The position numbers were made by a program, and so were the translations under genes. A stretch of 64,000 nucleotides of DNA from the NCBI RefSeq assembly GCF_019578655.1, contig NC_063260.1, positions 4,776,501 through 4,840,500 of the forward strand, read 5' to 3'. Under the pieces are notes generated by a model. The model saw nothing but the letters and a program-made list of their open reading frames with translations. It made no database searches and was not told where the DNA came from. Source of the stretch: Ricinus communis (Eukaryota > Streptophyta > Magnoliopsida > Malpighiales > Euphorbiaceae). This document shows, in pieces, positions 33,780 to 46,267 of this stretch. Positions within the stretch are counted from its first letter, which is position 1, and each line of letters begins with the position of its first letter.

Positions 33780-33933
33780 CCCTTCCCTAATGTTGTTAAT
33801 TTATTTAGTCTATCTACTTAATCTCTTTTATGAGAATGTAGATAAACTTGAAACAAAGACGCCCACTTGGTCCTAGTGATACATTTTACTTCATCTCAAA
33901 GTGATTTTAATCAAAAGCAATCACAAGTCCAAA

Positions 33934-35136
33934 ATGGAATCACCTCATAAACCCAAGTCTATCTCCACCAATCTTTTCTTCCTGTTTCTTCTTTTGTCTA
34001 CTAATCTCCTTACTTTGTTCCTCTCCTCCACCTTCTACTCCTCTTCTTCTTGCTCTCTCAACCCCCTCACAGCCGCCACCAGCACCGCTGCCGCTACTGC
34101 TATCTCCACCACGGCCACCATCACCACTGCTGCTACCTCTCAGACAAGTTTGGACCTCCCATCTGAATTCTTGGCCTTCACTTCAGGCCAACTTCTTCCG
34201 TTTGGTTTCAACACAAACTTTGACTCGGACACAATCTATCCACCAGTAGGCCAATCTTGCACTCTGTTTTCTAATGAACTCAACCGCTACATGAACTACA
34301 AGGTCAACGGGTCATGCCCAGATGACGAACTTCTAGCTCAAAAGCTCCTCCTCAAGGGCTGTGAGCCTCTCCCCCGCCGCCGTTGCCGCCCCGCTGCACA
34401 GCCTAATTACGACGAACCCTATCCTCTGCCTACAAGTCTATGGACTACGCCTCCAGATTCTTCAGTCGTGTGGACAGCTTACACATGCAAAGGCTATACA
34501 TGTCTCATCAACAGATTCCGAACACAAAAGGGTTTTGACGACTGCAAAGATTGCTTTGATCTTGAAGGAAGGGAAAAGGCACGTTGGGCATCAAAACAAA
34601 GTAATGCAGGATCACTAGACTTCGCCATTGATGAAGTACTAGCAACAAAGAAACCCGGCACGATACGAATTGGGCTCGACATTGGTGGTGGAGTTGCAAC
34701 ATTCGCTGTAAGAATGAGAGACAGAAACATAACAATCGTGACAACATCCATGAACTTGAATGGTCCATTCAATAACTTCATAGCATCACGAGGGGTTGTG
34801 CCTCTGTACATAAGCATATCGCAGAGACTCCCTTTCTTTGATAATACATTAGATATAGTGCATTCTATGCATGTATTAAGCAACTGGATTCCAACAACTT
34901 CGCTTCATTTCTTGATGTTTGATATCTATAGGGTTCTTAGGCCTGGTGGGTTGTTTTGGCTTGATCATTTCTTCTGTGTTGGTGAGGAATTAGAGCAAGT
35001 TTATGCACCGGTTATTGAAAGTATTGGATTCAACAAGTTGAAATGGGTTGTTGGGAGGAAGCTTGATCGTGGCCCAGAGCTTAGGGAGATGTACCTTTCT
35101 GCTTTGTTAGAGAAGCCATTGAAGAATTCTTGGTGA
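33934..35136 (+). CDS. type II membrane SAM-dependent methyltransferase, At1g29790-like
   Basis: Single exon, 400 residues. I start at the ATG at 33934 (context AAAATGG); the frame extends upstream but only to a GTG. A short basic N-terminus is followed by one membrane helix (about 13-32), a Ser/Thr/Ala-rich stem, and a conserved region with CTLFSNELNRYMNYKVNG and WTAYTCKGYTCLINR. The Rossmann fold has motif I GLDIGGG (residues 247-253), then YISISQRLPFFDNTLDIVHS and a YRVLRPGGLFWLDHF post-motif (methyltransferase type 11 style). The architecture suggests a Golgi or endomembrane enzyme. The acceptor substrate is not known to me for this family, though pectin-related methylation is often supposed. 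No lesions are seen. Confidence 0.85.
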   Translation: MESPHKPKSISTNLFFLFLLLSTNLLTLFLSSTFYSSSSCSLNPLTAATSTAAATAISTTATITTAATSQTSLDLPSEFLAFTSGQLLPFGFNTNFDSDTIYPPVGQSCTLFSNELNRYMNYKVNGSCPDDELLAQKLLLKGCEPLPRRRCRPAAQPNYDEPYPLPTSLWTTPPDSSVVWTAYTCKGYTCLINRFRTQKGFDDCKDCFDLEGREKARWASKQSNAGSLDFAIDEVLATKKPGTIRIGLDIGGGVATFAVRMRDRNITIVTTSMNLNGPFNNFIASRGVVPLYISISQRLPFFDNTLDIVHSMHVLSNWIPTTSLHFLMFDIYRVLRPGGLFWLDHFFCVGEELEQVYAPVIESIGFNKLKWVVGRKLDRGPELREMYLSALLEKPLKNSW

Positions 35137-37017
35137 TTTAGTTTCCTGTATTCTTAGTCTTTAAATTATAGGAAATTTTTCTTTCTTCATTTTGAGTTAC
35201 ATCCACTGGATTTTACGTTTACCCAAAAATTAATTGAGAAATACGGAGTCCTTTCTTTTTAGAGTTGGTTTACAATTCTTGATTTATTTTTTTCCCATTA
35301 TTATTTGGTAAAGGATTTTCATTAACTTTTTTTCTTTATCTAAAAGTTGAATTCCTCCCTTAACTATACAATATTAGTATGATGATTAATTCTATTTAAA
35401 TGTATATATATAAAAAAATATATATGTACTTACATATATATTTTTATATATACATTTAAATAGAATTAATCATCATAGATTATACTTAATTATATATAAC
35501 TAATAAATTTATATTAATATTTATAGATTTAATATATAAATAAAGACATAGAATTAAACTAAATAAAAGAAATTTAATATGATTTTTATGAATATGTGAT
35601 AAACTTCCACTAATATTTACAAATAATTATCTGTCAAAATAATATTTATAAATAATTTAAGAAATAATAATTTAAATAGTCATTCTATTTTGTATTTAAT
35701 TTTATTTTAAATATAAAATATTAATTTAATTCATTTTAATCACTCTATTTCAATTTTAGTTATAATTTAATTATTTTAATATTAAAAGATTGATATATTA
35801 TTATTTTTCTTTTAATTACTCTTTATAGATTAACTAATTTTTGCGATGCGTCAAAATTTTCATTCACAAAAATAATTAAAGTAAAATATAACTAAAATTA
35901 AATAATTAAAATAAAATATAAATTAAAATTTTATAATAAAAATTAAATAAGTACGAAATATGGGAATCAATTATTTTGATAAGTTGATCAGAACTTTCTC
36001 AATTCTAACTAACAGAGTATCAATCGTATTGTATTTCTTTTTCAGTTCATATTGGCACAATGGAACTTTGGAAAAATATTTACCTTACCTTGAAACTTAA
36101 AGAGAAAGTTACTTTTAATACTTTGGTGAATTCTAACTTTTCAATATTTAATATATTTATTGGGTAGAAATTATAAAATTTTATATTAATTTACATAAGA
36201 AAAAATTCTTTTAAGATTTATATAAAAATATCTTAACATATAATTTTATAAATTTTATACTTTTTTTTAAATAAACATATAAAAATATTGATACATTCTA
36301 AAATTTATTGAATATTTTTTAATATATTTAATCTATTCATCCACTTAATGTAGGACTTGCAAGTTTCCATTAGCTTATTTTATTATTATTATTATTATTT
36401 GTATTCACAATATGGGGACTAGTAATCGTGGATATGCTCGTACCAGTGATGTGGTTGTTGTTATAATCAAGGAACTCGCATCAAATTCACCACTAGAAAG
36501 CATAGAAGTAATAAGAGTTATATATTAGGATGCATGAAACTGGAAACCACGGCTACAATTCCATACAATATGAAAGTACTAATAATGAAACGCTAAGAAA
36601 AATATTTTGTAATGCGTTTCTAGATTTTTTTTCTCATCACAACAAAACTTATAATAAAATAGAATTAAAAGAGTGCATTAACTTGAAATGGGTCAATTAG
36701 TGCAACTTAAAGAATGAGCCCATTAAAATAAAATTCTAATCCATCCCATTATGGACTTGAATGATTATGTAGCCCATTATGCATAACATTATATCAATTA
36801 GGAATACCTTTTTCTTTTCTCTACAATAGTCCTTGTGTAGAAAATATTCTCTAATAACTACTAAATGGTTATTACTTTTTCTTTAGTTTAGTTTATATAA
36901 ATACACTTATTAGACCATATTAATCTATCCATTATGGACGGACTTGCATCCAAATCCATTAGAAATATCCACTTTAACAATTGATGAAGCTTGCAAATTT
37001 TTAACAGAGTTATTTTT
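35137..37017. other. spacer with an AT hairpin; no gene seen
   Basis: 3' flank of the methyltransferase gene, a long near-perfect hairpin at 35379-35476 (listed separately), then AT-rich sequence with an (ATT)n run near 36380-36400. No credible ORF. Confidence 0.45.
35379..35476. repeat. long near-perfect AT hairpin
   Basis: The left arm ATGATGATTAATTCTATTTA... and the right arm ...TAAATAGAATTAATCATCAT are complementary over about 47 bp, with only a 4-bp length difference in the TA-rich inner part and a tiny loop (CTTA). The foldback lies about 240 bp after the methyltransferase stop codon. It could be a MITE core, a transcription-ending structure or a small-RNA source; nothing in the sequence decides. 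Confidence 0.75.
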
Positions 37018-37392
37018 AAAAGGGATAACAACATATGTAGTGTCATAATTTTTCAAAAAATGACAATTAGGTGTTTGAACTTTGAAATGTCACAATTAAG
37101 TGTCTCAACTGGTAAATCGAAAACAAGTCAGTGTGTGCATCAAGTAAATCTCTAATTGCCCTATAAACCATTATACATGTAGCGCTGGGATCCAAAAAAC
37201 TTTACTTTGCTGGTAGAAAGTGAAAATAACTTACTTTGCACATGAGAAGCATGTGCTATTTAATGTTTAAAAAGACATTTATATCTAAATATTACCTTTA
37301 ACCCTTTATATATATATATGTAAATCAAAGAGAGAAGAAAGTCACTTTGAATCTCATCTCTCTTTACGTTCAAATTCTTAAGATTGTTGAAA

Positions 37393-37629
37393 ATGAATGA
37401 GGATGTTGATATGTGTTCTTATAATAAGAGATGCATAATGAAAACCTCCTCGACAAATCAAAATCCAAGAAGAAGATTCATGATATGCAAAGATGGAGGA
37501 TGTAATTCTTTCAGGTGGATTGATCTTCCAATTTCTGATCGATCTATGCGAAGGCAAAAGAGCTACAAAAGGGAGAAATGGCTGTGGACATGGGCGATTT
37601 TTTCAGTTTTGGTGTTTATATTCAAATGA
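37393..37629 (+). CDS. GRF-type zinc-finger protein with C-terminal hydrophobic tail, inside the MULE
   Basis: Intact 78-residue ORF from the ATG at 37393 (in-frame codons upstream do not include another ATG). It carries a GRF-type zinc finger: MCSYNKRCIMKTSSTNQNPR, then RRFMICKDGGCNSFRWIDLP, with the conserved NP-R-RF core and the C-x-x-x-x-C-x-x-FRW element. The end is WLWTWAIFSVLVFIF, a short hydrophobic tail that could be a membrane anchor. GRF fingers bind single-stranded nucleic acid in several DNA-repair proteins; small plant GRF proteins with a membrane tail are mostly uncharacterised and often lie in or near transposons. No stop or frameshift is present, although the element's transposase is broken. 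Whether it is expressed is unknown. Confidence 0.65.
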   Translation: MNEDVDMCSYNKRCIMKTSSTNQNPRRRFMICKDGGCNSFRWIDLPISDRSMRRQKSYKREKWLWTWAIFSVLVFIFK

Positions 37630-38159
37630 TTGTTTGTTTAGTCTAATGGTAATGTAAGTTAGGTCTGTTAGTATTTTGGTAACGTAATGACTAGAATAGA
37701 TTAATGTAATAGATTTTGTTAATGAATGTAATGGAATTATGACCTATTTTATACTTAATATTTGTATACTTTCTGTTGTTGGTAATATGTTTGATGAAAT
37801 TACTGAAAGAATAATTTTGACAATAATAGTTAGATAAGAATTTATAGGATTAAATTGAGAAGGAAGATGAAGAATGACAACAACGGACTTGTAAAAATAA
37901 AAGTTTTGTGTTTCATTCCAAACTAGTTAGATAAGAACTTGCCCAACATCACTATTAACTTACATCAAGAGTACAAATCTAGCAAAATAAAAACTTGTCT
38001 GAAATGAAAGTTACAAGATTCAGGCCATCAAGGCAAATTGACAAAATAAGTTTAAAGCTTAAAGGTACAGTACATCATAAAAATAGTCTTATGGCTTTAA
38101 AAAAAGAAAAGAAATGTAATTGAGTGTTTGATATCATTATGGACTATTGAGTTAAAATC

Positions 38160-41100
38160 GATAGTTTAAGTTATATTGACTCTTGACTTGCAATCACTGT
38201 TCCTGGTTGAGTAGATCTCTTGCTTGTTTCAATGCTAACATTTTCAGACTGGTTGCAACTTGGAGCCTCTTTCTTTTGTCATTTATTCTACTAATATTTT
38301 CAGATTGGTTACTATCCTCATGAATCTTTTCTTTTACTTCGGCAGATTGTGTTCTCATTTTCTTGGATCTTTGAACCTAATATAGAAGCAAGTCAGTAAC
38401 ATGATAAAGTTGAGGAAGAAAAAATTTTAAGAAATTAAATAAATTGTTCAGATTTACTTGCAATTGAGAACCAGTGATGAAATTCTTTCCCCACTTCTTG
38501 AATTTTCTTTTTGTCCAAAATTTTGGCTCGGGTTTATTGCCAACTCTTCTCATTCCTTCTTTGTAAATCACTCTTTGAGTGCTGATCTTAGGCTGAAAAT
38601 AGAAAGAATGTTAGTTGCAGCACATGTTATGAAAATTAACAATAATATGTAATAGTGTGAAAGCTTCACAACAACCACATGTCTTGTTCCAATGTTAGTA
38701 TAGACTCTATATCCCCTTGATGGTTGTTTTCATAAATCTGGAATATATGTGCTTCTACTTCTCTTTCTTGAATATGATATGATATTATCTAAACATTCAA
38801 ATGTTGAAGGGACATTTGCACTTGTTGGGACAGTAGAGACACTTGCACTTTTAAGGACACTTATACTTGTAAGGACAGTTGTACTTATTAGTACACTTGT
38901 ACTTGAACCTTCTTGAGCCTAAAAACAAGTAGTATTTCATAGTACATTCAAAGCACATTCACAAAATGTATTTTATAATATATGCTGAAAATTAATAATT
39001 TCAACCTTTCTCATTCTTGTTGGAGTAGAACTCCCAATCACAGACTTCCCTTTCCCACCATGAGGCTGCAAATATAGATGAACAAGTACTCATAATCACA
39101 ATCACAATCACAATCACAACCATAATCACAATCATAATCACAATATAAAAAAATTTGAAAGTACCAATGATGAACAAATACCTGAAGTTTTTATGGTTTG
39201 GAAGATTGGTTTGCCTCAGCTTGAGGCTACATATGAGGCCAGTTTCAAGACTGATTCATGAAATCCTTTAACCTTAGACATTTTTTTCTATTATGTCCTT
39301 CAAAACATACTTGACAAGTTGTTACCCTTCCTTTTCTTAATAATTTATAGCCATTTATAATTTCACCTTCCTTGTTTTTCCTATCTTTGGCAAGCCTTCC
39401 AGGTATTTTTTTATAAGGGGTGGTTATGGTGGCTCTTTTCAGTTTCATGGCAGAATTTTAGACCATTTAATGGTTGTATCATATGTCCATAAGCCTCTAA
39501 GTACTATCTTTTCTAAACCAATTATGCACATAACTATTAGGATTTTTATCTAAATATTATATGGTAGCAATGGCATGGCTGCAAGGCATGCCCCTTAAAT
39601 TCCATTTTCTACAAGGCAAATATGATTTTTAAGGTCAACAATATAACTATCACCTTTATCTGCCACCTCAAACACTTCTTTCCCATTTCAAATTACTTCA
39701 CAGTTACCACTATCAACTATGCTATTATATATCTTTCTCCTAATCCTATTTCCAAATTCACCTAGCCATTTATTAGTCAAATTCCTATTATTATGCAATC
39801 TAGTCATAACCAATCTTTTAACATCCTTTAGCATAGAGATGATATTATTTGTCCTTGCTTTTATAATTTTTTCATTAAAAGCTTCTATCAAGTTATTGTC
39901 AACTATGTCACACTTTACCTGAGTATTGAATTAGGCTCTACACCAATGTCAATGGTGAGTATTAAACATGTCATCAAACTCTTAAGGTGTTAGTTTCTTC
40001 ATTTCATCCATGTTCTTCTCGGAATCAGGCATGTTACTAGACTTGGCACACTTCTGAAAGAGTTTTTGCAGATCTTGCCTTCCTTCATTCATTTTTTTCC
40101 AATTTGGATATAGGTGTTTAGCAAAACACCTATGTTCAGTCTTAGGGAGTATATCACTAATAGCATCTAAAAGTCCCTGCATAACCACATAATAATTGCA
40201 CAATTACTTAATAATTACATAAAAATACATAATATATTAAAATATCAATGAAAGGATTGTAGCTATCTTTTGTTGGTAAGTAATAATTGTCCATCCATCA
40301 TATCTTGTAGCTCTAAAACTTTGACAAGTATTTGTAGAAACCATTTCCAAGTCACTTTTCTTTCCGTATCAACTACAACCAAGCTACTAGAAACATTTGA
40401 TTAATTTCATCTTTCTCTACAGCTGCTAAAATCTCTCCTTTAATTGCACCTTTTAGAAAATATCCATCCAACCCAAGTACTCTTCTACAACCTCTTAATG
40501 GACCTTTCTTTAAGCATTTAAAAGAAATGTATACGCTTTTAAAAATAGGCAGCTGCTCAGGTATGGGTCTTCTCACTTTTAAGTATGTTGTGCTTCCAAC
40601 ATTGGTTCTTTCAATCTCATATAAATAATCCCAGAGCATAGCAAGTTCCTTCTTGAGTTCACCTTGTAACTTAATAATCACATGATCCTTGCTCTTCTTA
40701 CTTTTGTCAAACTCATCTCTAGCTTCAAGTCTGTCTTGATTAATCCCTTCAAATCAACCAACCTCATGAATGCTATTAACTTGTATTTATACAAGTAATG
40801 TTTAGCAACCTATTTAGTTGTGATCCTTCTATTCTTATATGTTAAGGGAAAATTGTATTCAGGCCTATAAGTCTTCACTATGATAACATTTATGGATGTA
40901 ACTTTTGAAGCAAATATCATTCAATCACAACTTTGTTTAATACACTTAGCCCTTACTTCAGTTTATGTGTTCCTAATTAGTTTAATCTCTCTCATTTCTT
41001 GCACTATAAATCTGATAAGTGCTTTTTTAAACTGATGTGGACCATTTAGGTGCATACCTAAGCAAACAGAAATCATTTCAGCATTTGGTTAAAATGCTGG

Positions 41101-41870
41101 AAATTTAGATTTTCTTCTAACAGTGTGATCATTATTTGATGCATCAGTTGTAACAGGACTGTAATAATCATCTGAAGAGCCCCATTTATCTGATGCATTC
41201 CCATAACTTAACCTAACTTTCTCTTGCTTGATTCCTTCTACCCTATTAGATTTTCTTCATTTCCTACAGCTGCCTTATGTCTATGCTTTTTGTTTTCTTT
41301 AAACTGCTTTAAAGCTTTTTTTTGCATTTTGTAATTCTTCATCATCACTAGATATATATTGACAGTTAACAATTTCTTCATCTGAAGGCTCATCTTCACC
41401 CAAATGGTCATCAAGCACCTCTAATCCAGCAATATGCTCATTTTCACCTGCACCAGCTTCAGTTTCATAATATGTACCATTACCTAAATTTCTACCTTCC
41501 TCTTCAATTTCCTCACTTTTTACTCTTGATCTAACACTATTCTTACTGTATCTTCAGATCTATTAAAATCACCCCAACTTCTGCTTGACTAACAACTGTA
41601 TCATTACTTTTTCCAACCAACTCAGATATAGGAGCAACCTCATTACTCAAGTTTGGACCACCCAATTATGTTTCACAGGTTAGTTCTTCAGTTTCCCCTT
41701 ACTATGTGAAGTTCTAAAATTGTCCCTCAGTAGTTTATGCTCAATATAAACCTCTATTCTTTTATGCTCTTTCAACAACTATACCATGTCCCCACAAGTT
41801 AAAGCATTCAAATACCTTATACCATGTGATATAGGCACATGTGGAGACCTAAAATGCATTTTTTTTTCCA
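38160..41870 (-). pseudogene. decayed MULE transposase (mudrA-type)
   Basis: Minus-strand fragments in proper order match plant MuDR transposases. N-terminal region (about 41850-41650): HVPISHGIKYLNALT and EHKLLRDNFRTSH. Then at 40681-40373: ELAMLWDYLYEIERTNVGST, CRRVLGLDGYFLKGAIKGE with the first DDE-region Asp, and NQMFLVAWL. Next at 40203-39982: HRCFAKHLYPNWKK. Next at 39891-39688: EAFNEKIIKARTNNIISML. Last at 39448-39245 a zinc knuckle: CQVCFEGHNRKKC. Frames are broken by stops and shifts, for example the TAG at 40373-40375 right after VAWL and several in the 39900s. The protein would cut and move the element if intact. Introns may explain some gaps but not the stops inside conserved blocks. 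Confidence 0.75.
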
Positions 41871-42574
41871 CCTAACTAAACTTCATCATCTTCCTAATTC
41901 TTTCTTTAAAAGAGACAAAAGAAAAACTTTTTATATCTATTTCAACTCGTCGTTTATTAACCCTCACATATATTTGACTACCTCGATAGTCACTAAGAAA
42001 AAATCCACCATAAAGCACATCAACAACATGTTTGCCATAGAATATCACAGAAAAGCAAAAAAGAATTCAAATACCCATCAATGGTGTGAAAAGTTTACAT
42101 AAATAAATCAGTTTCACCAAAAACAATAAATCTCAAACTCAAATATACAAATACAAAATTGAAATCATAATACATAACATTTCCATAACTCCAATTTCAT
42201 ATTCGATTTTAGGATTTTCTTCATAAATTGTTTGTAATTCCTTCAAACTAGATTCTCCATTATGTGATTTTTTTCTTTGTAACAAGCCCTAATATTATAC
42301 TGTAAAAACACTAGCGGGTATAATTGTAATTTAGAAAAATGTAGACGCACATGAATATCATGTGTTTAGCCTTCCCCACCGTTGTAATCCACATCAGCAT
42401 CCTTAGTGGAATCGAACTTGTCCATGTCATCAGTTAAATAGGATTACTTAGTGCACACACTGACTTGTTTTCGATTTACTGATTAAGACACTTAATTATG
42501 ATATTTCGAAGTTCAAACACCTAATTGTTATTTTTTAAAAAGTTGAAAAGCCATAGATGTCATTATCCCTTTTT

Positions 42575-43408
42575 AGAATTATGTTTTCATTTAGTCTAAT
42601 TTTTTGATTTTTTTTTCTTTTTAGTACTAAATATTATATTTTAGTTTCAAATCGAGTTACCCAAAGAGACACATGCCAACTTTGGATAATGTCTTAGTTA
42701 TCATAGGAATATACTTTTAAAATTTGTTATATTAATTGGCAAATGCAACTAAGTAGATATATTAAATTATGCACATTTTGCGGTTTCAAGTCACTAAATA
42801 TAATATTATTTAAAAAGAATATATGACTTAAATTGGATATTGATTTGCCATTTTAATACCTTTGAAAAGGATTGAAAACACTCCTCAGAGATGATTGATG
42901 ATAATAGTTTAACTACGATTTGAATCTTATAAATTTAATATTATTTTTTTATTGTTTTTTTTAAAAGGTAAAATTGTTCGGCATAAACTAAAAAATAGTC
43001 AATAAGATGACGATTTAATTTACGGACTAGACCGAACATTATCAGAATTATTACAAAAGGAAAATTCTTTCTAGAACAATCATTAATGTGAATAGGTACA
43101 TATCAAAGGATGACAACATTAGTAAGTTTGTCATTTTTGACCAAAGTTTGTCTTTACTATAACCTAGCCTAAGTAGCTCCATTTAAAATCAAATGCCTTC
43201 TTTCAAAATCGTTTTTTTTTTTTATATATATAAGACTTTTTAGTAGGTGCCAATAAGCTCATCAAGTACAAATAAGCCATCCAAGATTTGCCTATCAGCA
43301 AAGGAAGTATTGATAAAACTGAGCACCATCAACTGTCAGAAATAAAAATAGATAAATAAATAGGAGTAATATTTTCAAAAGTAGTTTGGTTGATTTTATT
43401 GTTTTTTC

Positions 43409-43444
<36 letters not shown>

Positions 43445-43902
43445 TACTTTTATTATACATTACCATATGCAAAATATAGGACATTGAGATATCACCCAAG
43501 TCCTGAAAAGATTACATGGAAATCTTTTGTTATGGAAAGATAATAATTATTTTAACTAAAACACATAATATAATATTAGTATTCCTTTGTTTTATATGGT
43601 AAAAAAGAGGTGAAACTCTTCTGCACAAACTGACGAATGTCTTAAAACATATGTTAATCTCCACTCTCGAGAATCAAAAGTAAATTATCTATTGGCTTAG
43701 GCACTTAGATTTCATCGAAATTGTAAGGAAAAGAAAAAAAGCTAATAGTAAAAATAATCATATTATATATATATATATATATTATTACGTTTGTTTAACT
43801 ATCAACACAGAATTTTATCATTTCCTTTCTATCTTTTCTCTCCCTAATTTCCAATTAGTTTTCGAACTTAAACTTGTAATCTTATTTGAAAAGAAGATTC
43901 AC
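42575..43902. other. spacer upstream of the PLATZ gene
   Basis: AT-rich sequence with an (AAT)n microsatellite of about eleven units at 43410-43442 and a short (AT)n at 43763-43781. No gene seen. The PLATZ promoter should lie in the last few hundred bases; no single TATA box stands out. Confidence 0.4.
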
Positions 43903-45859
43903 ATGATGATTCAATCTTCATCCAAAGAAATAAACCAGGTATGATTTTTATTTTTATTTTTGCTTAATTATTATGTTAGATTTTCCTTAATTACCCATGA
44001 GCTTAAATAATTTTTCATGAATCATTAAGGTGGTTAATTAATTTACTAATACTTTTTTCCTTAATTATATTCCCTTTCACTTGTTTATCTTTCTTTCTTT
44101 TGATTTTCCTTTTTCTTTCTTCTCATAATTTATTTATATTATTATTAAGACATTGAAATATATACTGATATATATATACACGAGTCACTTAAATTTGAAA
44201 TAGACATGTGGATAACTAGGATTGCAGTGTTGGAATTGGACTATCTGCCAATCTTTTTAATCTTTCTTAGTGATAAGATTTTTACTTGGGATATGATTCT
44301 TTTTATTGGAGAATCTTCACATTTTTATTTTTCCTGAATTTCTGAAAAATAACATATGCTTTTTCAATTAGAAAAAGGAGAATTGGGATTTATAGTTCTT
44401 TTAAAAAAAAAATGTGAATACCGACTGAACTTTATCAAACCCAAAACACTTCTTGATTGTAACAGAGTGAAATCAAGATAATTGTAGCTTTAGCAATTGA
44501 AATTTGATGTCAACTTTATCACATTGGTTCCTTCAGAAGGCCTCAGTATTTTTAGTACTCGCTTTAATTTAAGTTTGATTGCTGGTTCCAAAATCTCCAC
44601 TAGTTCATTGATTTACTATATTATATATGTAGTATTCTTTGAATTTTATTGAATCTCCTTAAAAATTAAATTCAAAATCTTTAAATTTATCTTCTAAAAG
44701 TAAAATTTATATTTTACTGATTTGGTTTTTTTACTCAAATTCGAATCATGATTATTGATAAATAGATTTATATATATTCATAATTGTAATATCATATTTT
44801 GAATCCCAAAAAGTATATATAAGTTATAATATTTATGTTCCGATACGTGCCGATTCATAAATAGTACTTGAAATTTAATCTGTAGATTGGAGTGCACTTT
44901 AACTGAATGCATAAAAAATGTAGGCGGAATGTTTGTCTTGATCAATGATATTCTTACTCAAACAAATAAATTGTCAGGCTGAAGAAGCAACACACCACAG
45001 ACACACCAAGGAACCAGAGTGGATCGAAGAATTCCTGAAAAGAACATTCTTTGAATCGTGTACAACTCATCCAATTCGTAGAAATGAGACAAATAGATAT
45101 TGCATAAACTGCAATTTGTCAGCTTGCCAATATTGTATGTCCTCAGCTACCCATCGCCATCATAAGATCCTCAAAATATACAGGCATGTCTACAAGGATG
45201 TCGTCTCCCTTGGTGCTATGGATAAGTACATTGACTGTTCTCAGATTCAGGTATATCCCTGCTCTATCTACCTTAATTATCTCCAAAAATCTTAAAGTTA
45301 ATTTGATGTAATGATTTGGGTTGCAGCCATATAAGTGCAACAAGCGGTTGGTTATATCTCTGAATCCTCTCCCACATTGCGGCCCTCTGTTAAACACTGG
45401 AGTTTGTGATGTGTGCAAGAGAAGATTAGCTGAACCTGAACACTACAGCTACTGCTCCATTTCCTGCAAGGTTTTTTCATTTCCCATTCTTTTTAGATAA
45501 TTCTAGCAACTAATATTCTTGAGTCTTTGTCTTACAGTTAAAGAGGAGATGGTAGTTGCGAGTTTTAAGATTCAATCTCTAATATCTCCTACCATTTCTG
45601 ACAAAATAAAAAGTATTTCCTTTGTTGTTGGACTAGACCTTCTAATTTGTTCACACATTTATTATTATTTCTTATTTTTACTGTAAATGGTGAATTGAAA
45701 TTTCAGGTGAGAGCATTCGGAAGGAAGTCAAGTGACTTGGATCCTCCCTTTCTTTCCATCCAGCAACCGCCAAGTAGTATAAGAATAAACAAAGAGTCGA
45801 ACACCGAGCAACCGAAGCGGAAAAGGAAGGGAATACCTTGTAGGGCACCCTTCTTCTAA
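43903..45859 (+). CDS. PLATZ-family zinc-binding transcription factor
   Basis: Four exons: 43903-43938 (12 codons, MMIQSSSKEINQ), 44978-45250, 45327-45470 and 45707-45859, all joined in phase 0 at GT..AG introns, giving 201 residues. The PLATZ domain is intact: WIEEFLKRTFFESC-TTH (C40, H43), RYCINC (C54, C57), ACQYC (C62, C65), SSATHRHHKILKIYRHVYKD, then YIDCSQIQPYKCNKR and a second Cys cluster CDVCKRRL ... YSYCSISCK. The tail carries a basic KRKRKGIP-type motif and ends RAPFF, as in one PLATZ subgroup. PLATZ proteins are plant-specific DNA-binding regulators acting in the nucleus, often as repressors at A/T-rich sites. The exon 1 assignment rests on the splice signals and the in-frame join; the short first exon is usual for this family. 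Target genes are unknown. Confidence 0.88.
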
Positions 45860-46267
45860 ACCCTTAGTTATGTTTGTATGACATGGTACGACTGACCTTT
45901 CAAAGTCTAGTAATTGAAGGTTAATGTTTTTTATGAGAATTTTGGTCAATTATTAAGTTTTTTTATTTATTTTAATCATGATCCTTTTAAGCTATGAATT
46001 GCTTCGGGATGCAAAGTGACTGATTAAGGTAAAATGAAAACTACAACTAAGATTAAAAACAACAATGACAATAACATTGTATGCCGCGAGGTTTAGGCGC
46101 GCAATAAATACATTTAGTAATTATGACATTGTAGGACTTTTTAATTTTGATAGAACAATTAAGAATAATTTAGATTTTTTTTTTAATTTTTATTATATGT
46201 TTGAGTCTAAATTAAACTCAAAAATAAAATTAGAGATTAAATTAAACTTTTTTCCTTATTTTTCCAA
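45860..46267. other. 3' flank of the PLATZ gene
   Basis: Non-coding, no repeat or gene recognised. Confidence 0.4.

Larger units (their letters stand above)
37018..42574. mobile_element. Mutator-like element (MULE) with about 145-bp terminal inverted repeats
   Basis: The left end AAAAGGGATAACAACAT and the right end, reverse-complemented, AAAAAGGGATAATGACAT are followed by matching sequence. Both arms carry ACAATTAGGTGTTTGAACTT, CACAATTAAGTGTCTCAACT (with a few changes) and GTAAATCGAAAACAAGTCAG. The arms span about 37018-37162 and 42430-42574. Inside are a transposase remnant on the minus strand and a small GRF-zinc-finger ORF on the plus strand, so the two genes converge as in maize MuDR. 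A 9-bp target-site duplication could not be recognised at the edges, perhaps through decay. Confidence 0.8.

Noticed and set aside
33901..33933. Eleven extra N-terminal codons of the methyltransferase frame
   Set aside because: They begin with GTG, not ATG; the ATG at 33934 has a good context and gives the expected type II membrane N-terminus.
38820..39140. CACTTGTACTT and CAATCA short repeats, considered as a CRISPR-like or satellite array
   Set aside because: Irregular spacing and within a eukaryotic transposon remnant; they are degenerate simple repeats in the transposase tail.
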